A DNA stretch of 64,000 nt from JAJEFO01 sp965208685 (GTDB lineage Bacteria; Pseudomonadota; Alphaproteobacteria; Rhodobacterales; Rhodobacteraceae), in the NCBI GenBank assembly GCA_965208685.1, contig CBDBPL010000007.1, forward strand, positions 4,216,001-4,280,000, in the 5' to 3' direction. Each line of letters opens with the position of its first letter. Within the stretch, counting starts at the first letter, position 1. The notes under the pieces are model-generated. The model made no database searches. It saw only the letters and a list, made by a program, of their open reading frames with translations, and was not told the origin of the DNA. The translations under genes and the position numbers were made by a program. This document shows positions 9,002-18,207 of this stretch, piece by piece.

Positions 9002-9015
9002 GCCTTTGAAAAGGC
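9002..9015 (-). terminator. Candidate terminator after crotonase gene
   Basis: GCCTTT - GA - AAAGGC is a 6-bp perfect hairpin immediately beyond the crotonase stop codon on the minus strand. A second perfect inverted repeat, GCCGGTCA-CC-TGACCGGC, lies at 8924-8941 between this gene and rpsT and could be a further terminator or an rpsT control element. Confidence 0.4.
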
Positions 9016-9016
9016 C

Positions 9017-9793
9017 CTATTTGTCGCGGAAGCGGGGCTCGCGCTTCTCCACGAAGGCCGCCATGCCCTCAGCCTGGTCGTGGGAGGCAAAAAGCGCATG
9101 GAACATCCGCCGTTCGAACAGGATGCCCTCGCGGAGGGTCGTTTCGTAGCTGCGATTCACGGCTTCCTTCACCACCATGCTCGTCAGCATCGACTTCTCG
9201 GCAACGCGCCGCGCTGCGGATGTCGCCTCTTCCATCAACGCCTTTGCCGGCACGACGCGACTCACGAGACCCGCACGTTCCGCTTCCTCGGCATCCATGA
9301 AACGCCCGGTCAGGTGCATGTCCATGGACTTGGACTTGCCCACGAAACGCGTCAGGCGCTGCGTGCCGCCGATGCCGGCGACGATTCCAAGGTTGATCTC
9401 GGGCTGGCCGAACTTGGCCGTGTCCGCCGCGATGATGAAGTCGCATGTCATGGCCAGTTCACATCCTCCGCCGAGGGCGTAGCCGGCGACGGCTGCAATG
9501 ATCGGCTTGCGGCATTTCAGGATGGCCTCGGTCTCTGCCGTGTAGAGATCCTCCGTCAGGGCCTGCACGAAAGTCTTGTTCGACATTTCCTTGATGTCGG
9601 CGCCGGCAGCGAACGCCTTTTCCGAGCCTGTCAGGATGATGCAGCGCACCTTGTCGTCTGCAGAAGCCTCGTCGAGCGCCTGTGAAAGCTCTCCGAGCAA
9701 CTCCAGGCTCAACGCGTTCATCACGTCGGGGCGGTTCAGGCGAATGGTCGTGACGTGGTCTTCCGTCTCGACGACGATCGTTTGAAAGGCCAT
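9017..9793 (-). CDS. Enoyl-CoA hydratase/isomerase (crotonase) family
   Basis: 258 residues from the ATG at 9793, beginning MAFQTIVVETEDHVTTIRLN; a nine-residue upstream extension is unlikely. The crotonase oxyanion-hole segments are present: AFAAGADIKEM and the GYALGGGCELAMTCDFIIAA region. The two catalytic glutamates expected in short-chain enoyl-CoA hydratase are in GCELAM and GQPEINLGIVAG. Likely hydrates enoyl-CoA in beta-oxidation. The rpsT-crotonase-mutM order is conserved in Rhodobacterales. Confidence 0.92.
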   Translation of the reverse strand: MAFQTIVVETEDHVTTIRLNRPDVMNALSLELLGELSQALDEASADDKVRCIILTGSEKAFAAGADIKEMSNKTFVQALTEDLYTAETEAILKCRKPIIAAVAGYALGGGCELAMTCDFIIAADTAKFGQPEINLGIVAGIGGTQRLTRFVGKSKSMDMHLTGRFMDAEEAERAGLVSRVVPAKALMEEATSAARRVAEKSMLTSMVVKEAVNRSYETTLREGILFERRMFHALFASHDQAEGMAAFVEKREPRFRDK

Positions 9794-9866
9794 GTGATCA
9801 GTCCCAGCAGATTCGGTCACGTGAAGCCTTAACAGTCAAGATAGGCAGATCAAGCCAAACTCTGGC

Positions 9867-10718
9867 CTAACGCTGGCATTTCGGGCAGTGGAAGCTGGAC
9901 CTTCCGGACTGCACGGTGCGCACGATCCGCCCGACGCAGCCGGGTTTCAGGCAGGAATCCCCTTCGCGGCCATAGACGCGAAACGTGTGCTGGAAGTATC
10001 CCAGTTCCCCGTCCGCCTGCCGATAGTCCCTGAGACTTGAGCCGCCTGCAGCTATCGCCTCCGACAGGACATCCCGGATATGCGGCACAAGGCTCGCGAT
10101 CCTTCTGGCGGCAAGGCGCGACACGCGCCGGGTCGGCGAGACTCCCGCCCGATGCAACACTTCGCAGACATAGATGTTGCCCAGGCCGGCCACAACGCGC
10201 TGGTCCAGGAGCGCGGACTTCACGGGCGTCCGGCGACCCTTCAGGACGCCGGTCAGGTAGACTTCGTCGAACGCATTCCCCAGCGGCTCCGGCCCGATTC
10301 CGGCCAGCAGTCGATGCTGCTCCGCCGAGTCCGTCGCCACCAGGTCCATGGCGCCGAAGCGGCGCGGGTCGTTGAAGGTCACGCGGGCGCCGCCATCCAT
10401 GTGAAACGCCACGTGATCGTGCTTCTCGTGCATCCTGTGCCGGTTTCGGAAGGTGCCTGGCGCGTCACCTGAAATCAGGATGCGGCCTGACATGCCGAGA
10501 TGAACAAGCAGCGTCTCTCCGCTCGACAGGTCCGCAAGCAGGTACTTGGAGCGGCGTCGCAGCGACATGACCCGCGTCCCCGAAACCCGCTCCGCCATGC
10601 GCTCCGGGAACGGCCAGCGAAGATCCGGCCGGTTGACGTCGGCCCGCAGGATCCGCGTTCCTTCCATCACCGGCAGCAGGCCGCGGCGGACGGTCTCGAC
10701 CTCCGGAAGCTCAGGCAT
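9867..10718 (-). CDS. mutM: Formamidopyrimidine-DNA glycosylase
   Basis: 283 residues from the ATG giving MPELPEVETVRRGL, where Pro2 is the catalytic nucleophile and Glu3 its partner, so the longer upstream frame to 10799 is rejected. KSALLDQRVVAGLGNIYVCE is the helix-two-turn-helix region. The C-terminal CLKPGCVGRIVRT...FHCPKCQ is the four-cysteine zinc finger. It removes oxidised purines such as 8-oxoguanine. Divergent from ubiE. Confidence 0.97.
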   Translation of the reverse strand: MPELPEVETVRRGLLPVMEGTRILRADVNRPDLRWPFPERMAERVSGTRVMSLRRRSKYLLADLSSGETLLVHLGMSGRILISGDAPGTFRNRHRMHEKHDHVAFHMDGGARVTFNDPRRFGAMDLVATDSAEQHRLLAGIGPEPLGNAFDEVYLTGVLKGRRTPVKSALLDQRVVAGLGNIYVCEVLHRAGVSPTRRVSRLAARRIASLVPHIRDVLSEAIAAGGSSLRDYRQADGELGYFQHTFRVYGREGDSCLKPGCVGRIVRTVQSGRSSFHCPKCQR

Positions 10719-11012
10719 GGCCGTTCGAGGGACCGGTTTCTGACACGCTTGCTCTCTTGCCGGATTCGACTGCCGCCATGGCACCGCGCCCTTCCTCATT
10801 CACGGCTTCCGGGACATGGCCCGCCCTGCCTGCCGCCGTCCCGTGCCTCTCTGGCGGGCGGCGTTCCTGCACGATACCCGAATCGGGCGCCGCCTTCCAA
10901 AGGGAATTCATCCACATAGTCCACGGACCGGAATCGACGGCGGTCAAGGTTGATTCCCTTGGTTTTCTGAACATACAAGGACAAGGTTTTGCGGCTCGCT
11001 GCGAAGGGCGTG

Positions 11013-11765
11013 ATGATCGACGGAAACGAAAACACGACGCATTTCGGTGCCCGCGAGGTGCGCGAGGACGAAAAGGCCGGCCTTGTCCAGGACGTCTTTT
11101 CGAGCGTCGCGTCGCGGTACGACTTGATGAACGACCTCATGTCCGGCGGCATTCACCGACTCTGGAAGGATGCCATGATGGACTGGCTGGCGCCCCGAAG
11201 CCATCAGCGCCTTCTGGACGTGGCCGGCGGCACGGGAGACGTCGCGCTCCGGTTCCTGAAGCGCGCGCACGGGGCGTCCGCGGTCGTCGTGGACATGACG
11301 GAACCCATGCTGGACGAGGGACGCAAGCGGGCCGAGAGGTCCGGCCTGTCGGACCGCGTTGAATGGGTGGCAGGCGACGCGATGTCCCTTCCCTTCCCGG
11401 ACTCCGACTTTGACGTCTGCACGATCTCCTTCGGCATTCGAAACGTCACCAGGATCGGGGACGCGCTGGCCGAGGCCTTCCGCGTGCTTCGGCCTGGCGG
11501 GCGGCTGATGGTGCTGGAGTTCTCCCGCGTGTCCGTCCCGGCCTTGCGGGGACTCTACGATCTCTACTCCTTCGGCGTGATCCCCCGCATCGGCCAGGCG
11601 GTCACGGGGGACGGGGACAGCTATCGGTACCTGGTCGAATCGATCCGTCGGTTTCCGGACCAGGACTCGTTTGCCGCGATGATCCGCCAGGCCGGGTTCG
11701 AGCAGGTCAGGTATCGCAACCTGTCCATGGGCATCGCGGCGCTGCATTCGGGATGGAAGATCTAG
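11013..11765 (+). CDS. ubiE: Ubiquinone/menaquinone C-methyltransferase
   Basis: 250 residues from the ATG at 11013, which has a GAAGGGCG ribosome-binding site; a TTG eight codons upstream is less likely. Family motifs: VFSSVASRYDLMNDLMSGGIHR near the N-terminus, the SAM-binding LLDVAGGTGDVA, FPDSDFDVCTISFGIRNV, and LRPGGRLMVLEF. It methylates the benzoquinol ring in ubiquinone biosynthesis. The stop codon directly abuts the ATG of ubiB. Confidence 0.97.
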   Translation: MIDGNENTTHFGAREVREDEKAGLVQDVFSSVASRYDLMNDLMSGGIHRLWKDAMMDWLAPRSHQRLLDVAGGTGDVALRFLKRAHGASAVVVDMTEPMLDEGRKRAERSGLSDRVEWVAGDAMSLPFPDSDFDVCTISFGIRNVTRIGDALAEAFRVLRPGGRLMVLEFSRVSVPALRGLYDLYSFGVIPRIGQAVTGDGDSYRYLVESIRRFPDQDSFAAMIRQAGFEQVRYRNLSMGIAALHSGWKI

Positions 11766-13286
11766 ATGCGCGGGCCGCACAACATATTTCGGCTCGTTCG
11801 CGCCGGGGCCACCTTCGAACGCGCCGGGGCGATGCGGACGGTGCTGGAGGCCATGAATGCGCCGCGCTCCGTACGCATTGCCGCGCGCGTGCTCGGCTGG
11901 CCGTTCAAGTGGCTCGGGCACAAGGGTGACGCGAACCTGCCGACGGTGACCCGGGCGCTCACGGCCATGGGGCCGGCCTTCATCAAGCTCGGACAAACCC
12001 TGTCGACGAGGCCGGATGTCGTCGGTCACGACCTGGCCGAGCAGTTGCGCCTTCTCCAGGACAACCTGCCGGCCTTCCCGACCGTCACGGCAAGGAACGT
12101 GATTGAAGCCGAACTGGGCGCTCCCGTCGATGAGCTCTTCTCGGAATTCTCCGACTCGGTGGCGGCGGCTTCCATTGCGCAGGTTCACAAGGCCCGCCTC
12201 GCAGGATCCGGCGAAGCGGTGGCCGTCAAGGTCCTGCGTCCCAGGATCGTGCGGAACATGCGGCGCGACATCGACGCATTCTACTTCGCCGCCCGCGTGA
12301 TCGAGACGCTGGCGCCTGCATCGAGGCGGCTGAGACCTCTTGATGTCGTTGCACATTTCGAGGGCGTGGTCATGGCCGAACTGGACCTCCGGCTCGAGTC
12401 GGCGAACGCATCCGAATACGCTGCGAACGCGGTCAAGGACGAAGGACTCCGCGTTCCCATGACGCGGTGGGACCTGTCGTCAAGGCGGGTGCTGACGCTT
12501 GACTGGCTGGACGGCATTTCGCTCAGCGACATTGGCGCTCTTGACCGGGCGGGACATGACCGGGTCCGGATTGCCGAAACGGTGATGACGACATTCCTGA
12601 GCCATGCCCTGCGCGACGGGTACTTTCACGGCGACATGCACCAGGGAAACCTGAGGGTGGCCGGGAACGGCGATCTCGTGATCCTCGACTTCGGGATCAT
12701 GGGCCGGATCGACGCCTATACCCGCCGCGTCTACGCCGAGATCCTGATCGGCTTCATCCGCAGGGACTACCAGCGCGTCGCCGAGGTTCACTTCGAGGCC
12801 GGGTATGTCCCGAGGGACCGCAATGTCACCGAATTCGCGCAGGCGCTTCGTGCCGTCGGAGAACCGATCTTCGGAATGGAGGCAAGCCGGATTTCCATGG
12901 GGAGGCTTCTGAGCCACCTCTTCGAGGTCACGGAACGCTTCGGAATGGAAACCCGCACAGAGCTCCTGCTGCTGCAAAGGACCATGGTCGTGGTCGAAGG
13001 CGTCGCACGGTCCCTCGACCCGCACGTGAACATCTGGAACGTCGCACGGCCAACCGTCGAGCGCTACATCGCCGAAAACGTCGGGCCCAAGGCTGTCCTC
13101 CGCGAGGCGCTTCGGACGGTGCGAGTGCTGAACCGCTTCGGGCCCAAGCTGCCGGAGATTGCGGAGGACATCCTGATTCGGCAGATGCGGGCGCCCGCCG
13201 CGCCGGATCGGCAACCGTGGCTTGGCCGCGCGCTGCTTCTGGTCGCCGTCGCCGTCATCGGCTTTGGCATCGGTTTCCTTGTCTAG
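11766..13286 (+). CDS. ubiB: Ubiquinone biosynthesis protein UbiB (atypical kinase/ATPase)
   Basis: 506 residues. The KxGQ motif is FIKLGQTLSTRPD; AAASIAQVHKARL is the Ala-rich nucleotide-binding loop; ELDLRLESANASEY carries the ExD motif; DGYFHGDMHQGNL and VILDFGIMGR are the kinase-like catalytic and metal-binding loops. Two hydrophobic segments at the C-terminus (LLLVAVAVIGFGIGFLV) anchor it to the membrane. It is an accessory ATPase for coenzyme Q assembly, co-transcribed with ubiE with no gap. The coaBC gene that normally follows in Rhodobacterales is not here. Confidence 0.96.
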   Translation: MRGPHNIFRLVRAGATFERAGAMRTVLEAMNAPRSVRIAARVLGWPFKWLGHKGDANLPTVTRALTAMGPAFIKLGQTLSTRPDVVGHDLAEQLRLLQDNLPAFPTVTARNVIEAELGAPVDELFSEFSDSVAAASIAQVHKARLAGSGEAVAVKVLRPRIVRNMRRDIDAFYFAARVIETLAPASRRLRPLDVVAHFEGVVMAELDLRLESANASEYAANAVKDEGLRVPMTRWDLSSRRVLTLDWLDGISLSDIGALDRAGHDRVRIAETVMTTFLSHALRDGYFHGDMHQGNLRVAGNGDLVILDFGIMGRIDAYTRRVYAEILIGFIRRDYQRVAEVHFEAGYVPRDRNVTEFAQALRAVGEPIFGMEASRISMGRLLSHLFEVTERFGMETRTELLLLQRTMVVVEGVARSLDPHVNIWNVARPTVERYIAENVGPKAVLREALRTVRVLNRFGPKLPEIAEDILIRQMRAPAAPDRQPWLGRALLLVAVAVIGFGIGFLV

Positions 13287-13290
13287 GGCC

Positions 13291-13303
13291 GCCCGCGGCG
13301 GGC
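13291..13303 (+). terminator. Weak candidate terminator after ubiB
   Basis: GCCCG-CGG-CGGGC, a 5-bp GC hairpin starting 5 bp after the ubiB stop codon. No T-run. Confidence 0.3.
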
Positions 13304-13463
13304 TTCACGCGGCACCTTCGCACCGGATGACGAAGGGCCCTTGAAGTGAAGAGCTCATGAGTTGCCGCGGTTGATTTCAGCGAAGAAATTGATCGATCGC
13401 CGCTTGCCTCGTCGCTGTCATTGTGACGTCATATGTGATGTTCTTTCTGACAAGAGAATTGTC

Positions 13464-13886
13464 GTGAAATTCGTTATGGACACGAATGTCATTGTCGCCG
13501 GCTTGCGCAGCCCCGCTGGTGCTTCCGCACGCCTGCTTGGATTGGCTGTGACCGGTGTGTTCACGCCGATCATGTCTGTGCCGCCGGTGCTGGAATATGA
13601 ATCAGTGTGCTGCTGGCCACAGCATCTGTCCGTGTCGGGCCTGAGCCCCAACGATGTCGGTGAGGTGCTCAACGCGCTATGTGGTGCCGGAAAGGAAGTT
13701 GTTCCGCATTTCCAATGGCGTCCGCAGTTGCGAGACCCGAACGACGAATTGGTTCTTGAGGCCGCCGTGAACGGTCGCGCGGACGGGCTCGTCACGTTCA
13801 ACTCCGGGCACTTCAACGGTCCCGCGCAACAGTTCGGAATTGTGCTGATGACGCCCCAAGATGCACTGAAGAGGATTGGACCATGA
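13464..13886 (+). CDS. PIN-domain toxin of a type II toxin-antitoxin pair
   Basis: 140 residues from the GTG at 13464, which has a GAGA Shine-Dalgarno and places the diagnostic PIN start FVMDTNVIVAGLRSP at the N-terminus; a longer frame back to 13362 adds a Cys/Arg-rich stretch unlike the family. Acidic active-site candidates are Asp in MDTN, Glu in VLEYESVC, and Asp/Glu in DPNDELVLEAA, followed by the VTFNSGHF segment seen in PIN nucleases. Predicted RNase toxin. Its stop overlaps the downstream antitoxin start (ATGA), so toxin precedes antitoxin. Confidence 0.82.
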   Translation: MKFVMDTNVIVAGLRSPAGASARLLGLAVTGVFTPIMSVPPVLEYESVCCWPQHLSVSGLSPNDVGEVLNALCGAGKEVVPHFQWRPQLRDPNDELVLEAAVNGRADGLVTFNSGHFNGPAQQFGIVLMTPQDALKRIGP

Positions 13887-14149
13887 AACAGACCTCCTCC
13901 TATCCGTTGAGAATGCCGATGTCTCTCAAGAACGCCGTTGCAGAAGTGAGCCGAGAAGAGGGAACCAGCATCAACCAGTTCGTGATCGTCGCCATCGCCG
14001 AGAAGCTCGCCGCGCTTCGCACCGAGCGCTTCTTCGCTGAGCGGCGCGCCCTGGCCGACGTGGATGCAGCGCAGCGCATCCTGTCTCGGGATGGCGGGCA
14101 ACCTCCGGACCCGGAAGACCGGCTGCCGCAGGTCGGCGAAAGCGAATGA
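13883..14149 (+). CDS. Antitoxin, ribbon-helix-helix-like
   Basis: 88 residues. YPLRMPMSLKNAVAEVSREE followed by GTSINQFVIVAIAEKLAAL is the strand-helix-helix pattern of Arc/HicB-type DNA-binding antitoxins (the TSINQF... helix is typical). The acidic, Pro-rich C-terminus (GGQPPDPEDRLPQVGESE) is presumably the toxin-binding tail. Overlaps the PIN toxin gene by four bases. Expected to neutralise the toxin and repress its own operon. Confidence 0.78.
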   Translation: MKQTSSYPLRMPMSLKNAVAEVSREEGTSINQFVIVAIAEKLAALRTERFFAERRALADVDAAQRILSRDGGQPPDPEDRLPQVGESE

Positions 14150-14966
14150 GTCTCGTCAGATCACCAAGAATGGCGACCCTTGCTGCATGGCGTGACGAAC
14201 ATCGCGTTCTCTCGCCCATGCTCGCTCGGCCGCACCGAAAGAGGCCTGCCGAGCGACGTGCCTGTTCCGTGTGCGCCATGGCCAGAGCTGCAGGCGTCAT
14301 CCTGCAGCTCTTCAAGAACGACTTCGCGAGAACTGACATTGCCTGAAGATGCCAAACGAACGCTTGCAACACGGACAGTGATTTGGCGGTCAACCGGCTC
14401 GTTCCACTCCGCCTTCTTCCCGGGACCATCCGTTGCGAGCAGCAACAGCGCTTCGACACCGCGAAGGTCGCAGGCGGTCTCCGGTCGCGAGGCCGGTGTC
14501 GGCGTGTGACCGACTGCCCGCGGTGCACCGAATCCTCGGCGGCCCAAGGATCGCGAATCCGTCCAGACGGACCAGCGCATGAAGGCGGACCGGCACGCAG
14601 CTGCCACTCTCGGGCGTGGGCCGCCTGGTTGCGTGAGCGCTGCCGGCCAGACGAAGCGGCATGATCGAGAAGGGCGCGCCGTCGTACAATCGAGCCCCGT
14701 CCCCGGCTCTGCGGCAGCTCCTCGCAGCCGACGGGCCGATGGCGCCGCTGCTTCGGCCGCGGAAGGCCAGCGGCATCGAGATCGAGGTCCAGTTCCGCGG
14801 TGGCAGCGAAGTCCATCTCTGTTGCGGCCTGACTTGCATCTTGAAGTGTCGCAGGAAGGGCGGCAGCTCGATACGGGTCGGGACCGGTCGGAAACACGCC
14901 TGCCAGCCTGGCGCGAACGGCCTGTTTCGTCCGGGCAGCCGTTGCGTGGGCAATGGCGGCGCAGAC
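14150..14966. other. Accessory region without a confident gene
   Basis: About 800 bp after the toxin-antitoxin pair. A 66-codon frame begins in ATGA overlap with the antitoxin stop (14146-14346), and long frames on both strands exist only because of high GC. None has a recognisable motif. The reading frame of the downstream nuclease-like gene is open back to 14661, but residues encoded before about 14967 are Cys/Arg/Pro-rich and do not look like folded protein. Confidence 0.4.
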
Positions 14967-15656
14967 GTGAGTGACGTCTGGTCGGTTGGCGATCTTGCTT
15001 TCGCGAGAGCCTTGGAGACGTTTCTGGACGGAGTGACGGTCGGCGAAAGGCAGGCGAAGGAAGGCTTGATTCAGGCCCGCTGGTCGAGGGTGACGGCACC
15101 GTGGACGGTGTTCGACAAGGAGGCGCAACTGGCCTATCCGTCGAAGCTGGCCCGGGAGCGCCGCTTGTCCGAGGCGTTTCGTCCATCGGTGGAAGCAGCG
15201 CGCAGCCAGGTGCACGCGCTGGGGCTGCGCCGGAACTGGGCCAGGCTGTCGGCGGCCAAGACAAGACTGAAGGTCGATGCGCTTGCGGTTGACCCCGAGG
15301 GAAACCTCGTGCTCCTGGAAATCAAGGATGCGTCCGGGTCCGCGTCGGAGGTATATTACGCTCCGTTCCAGCTCCTTCAGAATGTCTGGGAGTGGCAGCG
15401 AGCGCTGCCCGCGGTGCGCCGTTCGCTTCAGGAATTGCTGGATGCACGCATGGAACTGGGCCTGACGCCGAGCGGCGTGGCGCAAGTCACCGGCGGAATC
15501 CGGGCAGCGGTCGGCTTCGGCGCTGATCATAGGAGCGAAGAGGTGAAGTTTCGGCATTCCGAGGTTCTGAATGCCGCCAATGCGCATCTTCCCCCAGGAG
15601 TCCCGCCGATCGAAACCTGGGCCTTGGCGAATGGGCAACCCACACGCCTGGAATGA
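14967..15656 (+). CDS. Hypothetical protein with PD-(D/E)XK nuclease-like signature
   Basis: 229 residues if the GTG at 14967 is used (SDVWSVGDLAFARALETFLDG); the frame is open back to an ATG at 14661. The central LKVDALAVDPEGNLVLLEIK matches the PD-(D/E)XK core pattern: an Asp at the end of one beta strand and E-x-K on the next. It is followed by VYYAPFQLLQNVWEW, a motif I associate with uncharacterised proteins of genomic islands. The C-terminal third (about residues 150-229) has no recognised feature. Placement next to a toxin-antitoxin pair fits an accessory or defence role, but this is inference. Confidence 0.55.
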   Translation: MSDVWSVGDLAFARALETFLDGVTVGERQAKEGLIQARWSRVTAPWTVFDKEAQLAYPSKLARERRLSEAFRPSVEAARSQVHALGLRRNWARLSAAKTRLKVDALAVDPEGNLVLLEIKDASGSASEVYYAPFQLLQNVWEWQRALPAVRRSLQELLDARMELGLTPSGVAQVTGGIRAAVGFGADHRSEEVKFRHSEVLNAANAHLPPGVPPIETWALANGQPTRLE

Positions 15657-15872
15657 TCGGCACCGAAGCATGAATCGGGGCTTTGCCGCTTCGCAAGCGT
15701 GAGCGCTAGCCAGCTACGGAGAACTTGTCGAATCGCGCTGTCGTGCCCCAAGAGGTTTTCATGCCCGACCTTCTACCCGCTCTTGAACTGCTCTTGGGCA
15801 AGGACCGGGAGCCAAGGGCTGACTTCAAGCCGGATGGCAGCAGGGTTTTGGCGTCATGGAAGGGAAAACGGG

Positions 15873-16109
15873 ATGGCCGATCAACCCGCGAAGTTCGAAC
15901 TGCCGGGGCCGGTGAAACTGGTCCTGAAACCTGGCAGCTCTCAGCCGAGAAAGGCAGGGATGGAGGAGGAATTTGACATGCCGGGCCTGTCGCTGGACGA
16001 ATTTCGGGCGACGTATTTCCGGCCCTTCGTCATCCGGCGCGGCCATGCCGACGGATGCCTCCGAAAGGTTTGCGCCCATGCCACCCCAACCGGTTCGCCG
16101 GAACCATGA
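15873..16109 (+). CDS. Small hypothetical protein
   Basis: 78 codons starting MADQPAKFELPGPVKLVLKP with an AAGGGAAAACGGG stretch ahead of the ATG. The segment EEEFDMPGLSLDEFRATYFR resembles a short acidic motif (eeeFDMPG) I recall from small proteins in accessory regions, but I cannot name a family. The last 20 residues look degenerate, so this may be the remnant of a once longer gene. Confidence 0.35.
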   Translation: MADQPAKFELPGPVKLVLKPGSSQPRKAGMEEEFDMPGLSLDEFRATYFRPFVIRRGHADGCLRKVCAHATPTGSPEP

Positions 16110-16322
16110 GTCGGGACGGACAGGTTCTTCAGGGTCGATGTTGACTGCGTGTCACGCCCAAAGCGCTTCGTGCAGCGCGCAACCCTGCCATCCGCGCTTG
16201 GGGCTCGCATTGCTCCGAGACCGAACAGGCGAGCCTTGCGTCAAGGATGCCCTGGATGCGCATTTCACTAGAAAACTCCAATCCGTTCGACTACCCCGAC
16301 GCAAAACGGGGGGAATTCCGAA

Positions 16323-18107
16323 GTGCCCAAACCCATGCTTCGAAGCCGGAAGTGGTTCAGCAATCCAGACAATCGCGAGATGACCGCGCTCTATCTCGAA
16401 CGATATCTCAACTACGGCCTGACACCTGAAGAGCTGCAATCCGGCAAGCCCATCATTGGAATCGCCCAGACCGGCAGCGACCTGTCGCCCTGCAACCGCC
16501 ATCATCTCGAACTTGCCAAGCGAGTGCGCGACGGCGTGAACGCAGCCGGCGGGACGGCCATGGAGTTCCCGGTGCACCCGATCCAGGAAACCGGAAAGCG
16601 GCCGACGGCATCGCTTGACCGCAACCTTGCCTACCTGTCGCTGACCGAGTCGCTCTACGGATATCCCATCGACGCCGTTGTCCTGCTGATCGGCTGCGAC
16701 AAGACCACGCCGGCACTTCTCATGGCCGCTTCCACGGTGAACGTCCCGGCGATCGCCCTGTCGGTCGGACCGATGCTGAACGGCTGGTTTCGCGGGCAGC
16801 GCACGGGTTCCGGAACGGTCGTCTGGAAGGCACGCGAACTCCATGCGGCCGGGGAAATCGACGATGCCGGGTTCATGGAGCTGGTGGCATCGTCCGCACC
16901 GTCCACCGGATATTGCAATACGATGGGCACCGCCACGACCATGAACAGCCTGGCGGAAGCGCTTGGAATGCAACTGCCCGGCTCGGCGGCAATTCCGGCA
17001 CCCTATCGGGAACGTGGCCAGATGGCCTACGAAACCGGCCGCCAGATCGTCGAGATGGTAGGTTCCGATCGCAGGCCGTCCGACATAATGACGCGCAAGG
17101 CCTTCGAGAACGCGATCGTCGTCAACTCGGCCATCGGCGGCTCAACCAACGCGCCCATCCACCTGGCGGCCGTCGCCCGACATCTCGGCGTGCCGCTCTG
17201 CAACGACGACTGGCAGAGGCTCGGCCACAGGATACCTCTCATCGTGAACCTCCAGCCCGCCGGCGAATACCTCGGCGAGGACTATCACCGTTCCGGCGGG
17301 GTTCCGGCAGTCCTGGGCGAATTGATGGAGGCGGGCCTGTTGCCGCATCCGGACGCGCTGACCGCAAACGGCAGGACCATAAGAGAGAACTGCGGCAAGC
17401 GAAGAAGCGAAAACCCGGATGTCATCAAGACCGTTGCCGCGCCGATGATGCAGGATGCCGGCTTCATCAACCTCAAGGGCAACCTTTTCGAGAGCGCAAT
17501 CATGAAGACGAGCGTGATTTCGGAGGAGTTCCGGGATCGCTATCTCTCGAACCCGGATGACCCCAACGCCTTCGAGTGTCGCGCGATCGTGTTCGATTCG
17601 ATCGAGGACTATCACAAGCGCATCGACGACCCTGCGCTGGAGATCGACGAAAACTGCATTCTCGTCATGCGGGGCGCAGGCCCGATCGGCTATCCCGGAG
17701 GGGCCGAGGTCGTGAACATGCGTCCGCCTGCCTACCTGCTCAAGAAAGGCGTGCATTCGTTGCCTTGCCTCGGCGACGGAAGGCAATCCGGAACGTCGGG
17801 CTCGCCGTCGATCCTGAACGCTGCGCCGGAAGCGGCCGCAGGCGGAGGGCTGGCAATCGTCCGAACGGGAGACCGGATCCGAATCGATCTCAGGGCGTGC
17901 AGCGCCAACATGCTCGTCGACGACCCCGAGCTCGAGAAACGCCGCGCAGCCCTGCCCGAAAGGCCGTTCGCACCGGACAGCCAGTCGCCCTGGCAGGAGA
18001 TCTTTCGCGAGAAGACCGCGCAGTTCTCGGAAGGCATGGTCCTCAAGGGTGCGCCGGACTACCAGGACATCGCGCGCACCAAGGGCGTGCCAAGAGACAA
18101 CCACTAG
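16323..18107 (+). CDS. IlvD/Edd-family dehydratase, probably a sugar-acid dehydratase
   Basis: 594 residues from a GTG with a GGGGG upstream; an ATG four codons later is possible. The three Fe-S cluster cysteines expected in the family are in DLSPCNRHH (near residue 60), IGCDKTTPA and STGYCNTMGTATTMN. GGSTNAPIHLAA and the C-terminal LPCLGDGRQSGTSGSPSILN complete the signature. Length and motif spacing are closer to the pentonate/hexonate dehydratases (xylonate, arabinonate, gluconate type) than to the branched-chain IlvD. It would convert an aldonic acid to a 2-keto-3-deoxy acid. No obvious operon partner; neighbours are convergent or accessory. Confidence 0.9.
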   Translation: MPKPMLRSRKWFSNPDNREMTALYLERYLNYGLTPEELQSGKPIIGIAQTGSDLSPCNRHHLELAKRVRDGVNAAGGTAMEFPVHPIQETGKRPTASLDRNLAYLSLTESLYGYPIDAVVLLIGCDKTTPALLMAASTVNVPAIALSVGPMLNGWFRGQRTGSGTVVWKARELHAAGEIDDAGFMELVASSAPSTGYCNTMGTATTMNSLAEALGMQLPGSAAIPAPYRERGQMAYETGRQIVEMVGSDRRPSDIMTRKAFENAIVVNSAIGGSTNAPIHLAAVARHLGVPLCNDDWQRLGHRIPLIVNLQPAGEYLGEDYHRSGGVPAVLGELMEAGLLPHPDALTANGRTIRENCGKRRSENPDVIKTVAAPMMQDAGFINLKGNLFESAIMKTSVISEEFRDRYLSNPDDPNAFECRAIVFDSIEDYHKRIDDPALEIDENCILVMRGAGPIGYPGGAEVVNMRPPAYLLKKGVHSLPCLGDGRQSGTSGSPSILNAAPEAAAGGGLAIVRTGDRIRIDLRACSANMLVDDPELEKRRAALPERPFAPDSQSPWQEIFREKTAQFSEGMVLKGAPDYQDIARTKGVPRDNH

Positions 18108-18207
18108 AGGCCGCACCCGACCTTGGGCGCGGAGCCGGGCTCCCGAAGCCGGGGCCCCGCCGCCAATGCGCCGAGGTTCGCATGGCCGGCGCGCACGGTG
18201 CCGGCAT

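Noticed and set aside
13971..15671. 566-codon minus-strand frame over the accessory region
   Set aside because: Arg/Pro/Ala-rich translation without domain features, and it overlaps better-supported genes on the plus strand.
16323..18107. Assignment as branched-chain dihydroxy-acid dehydratase IlvD
   Set aside because: Length and cysteine-motif spacing fit the sugar-acid dehydratase branch better; the exact substrate is left open.
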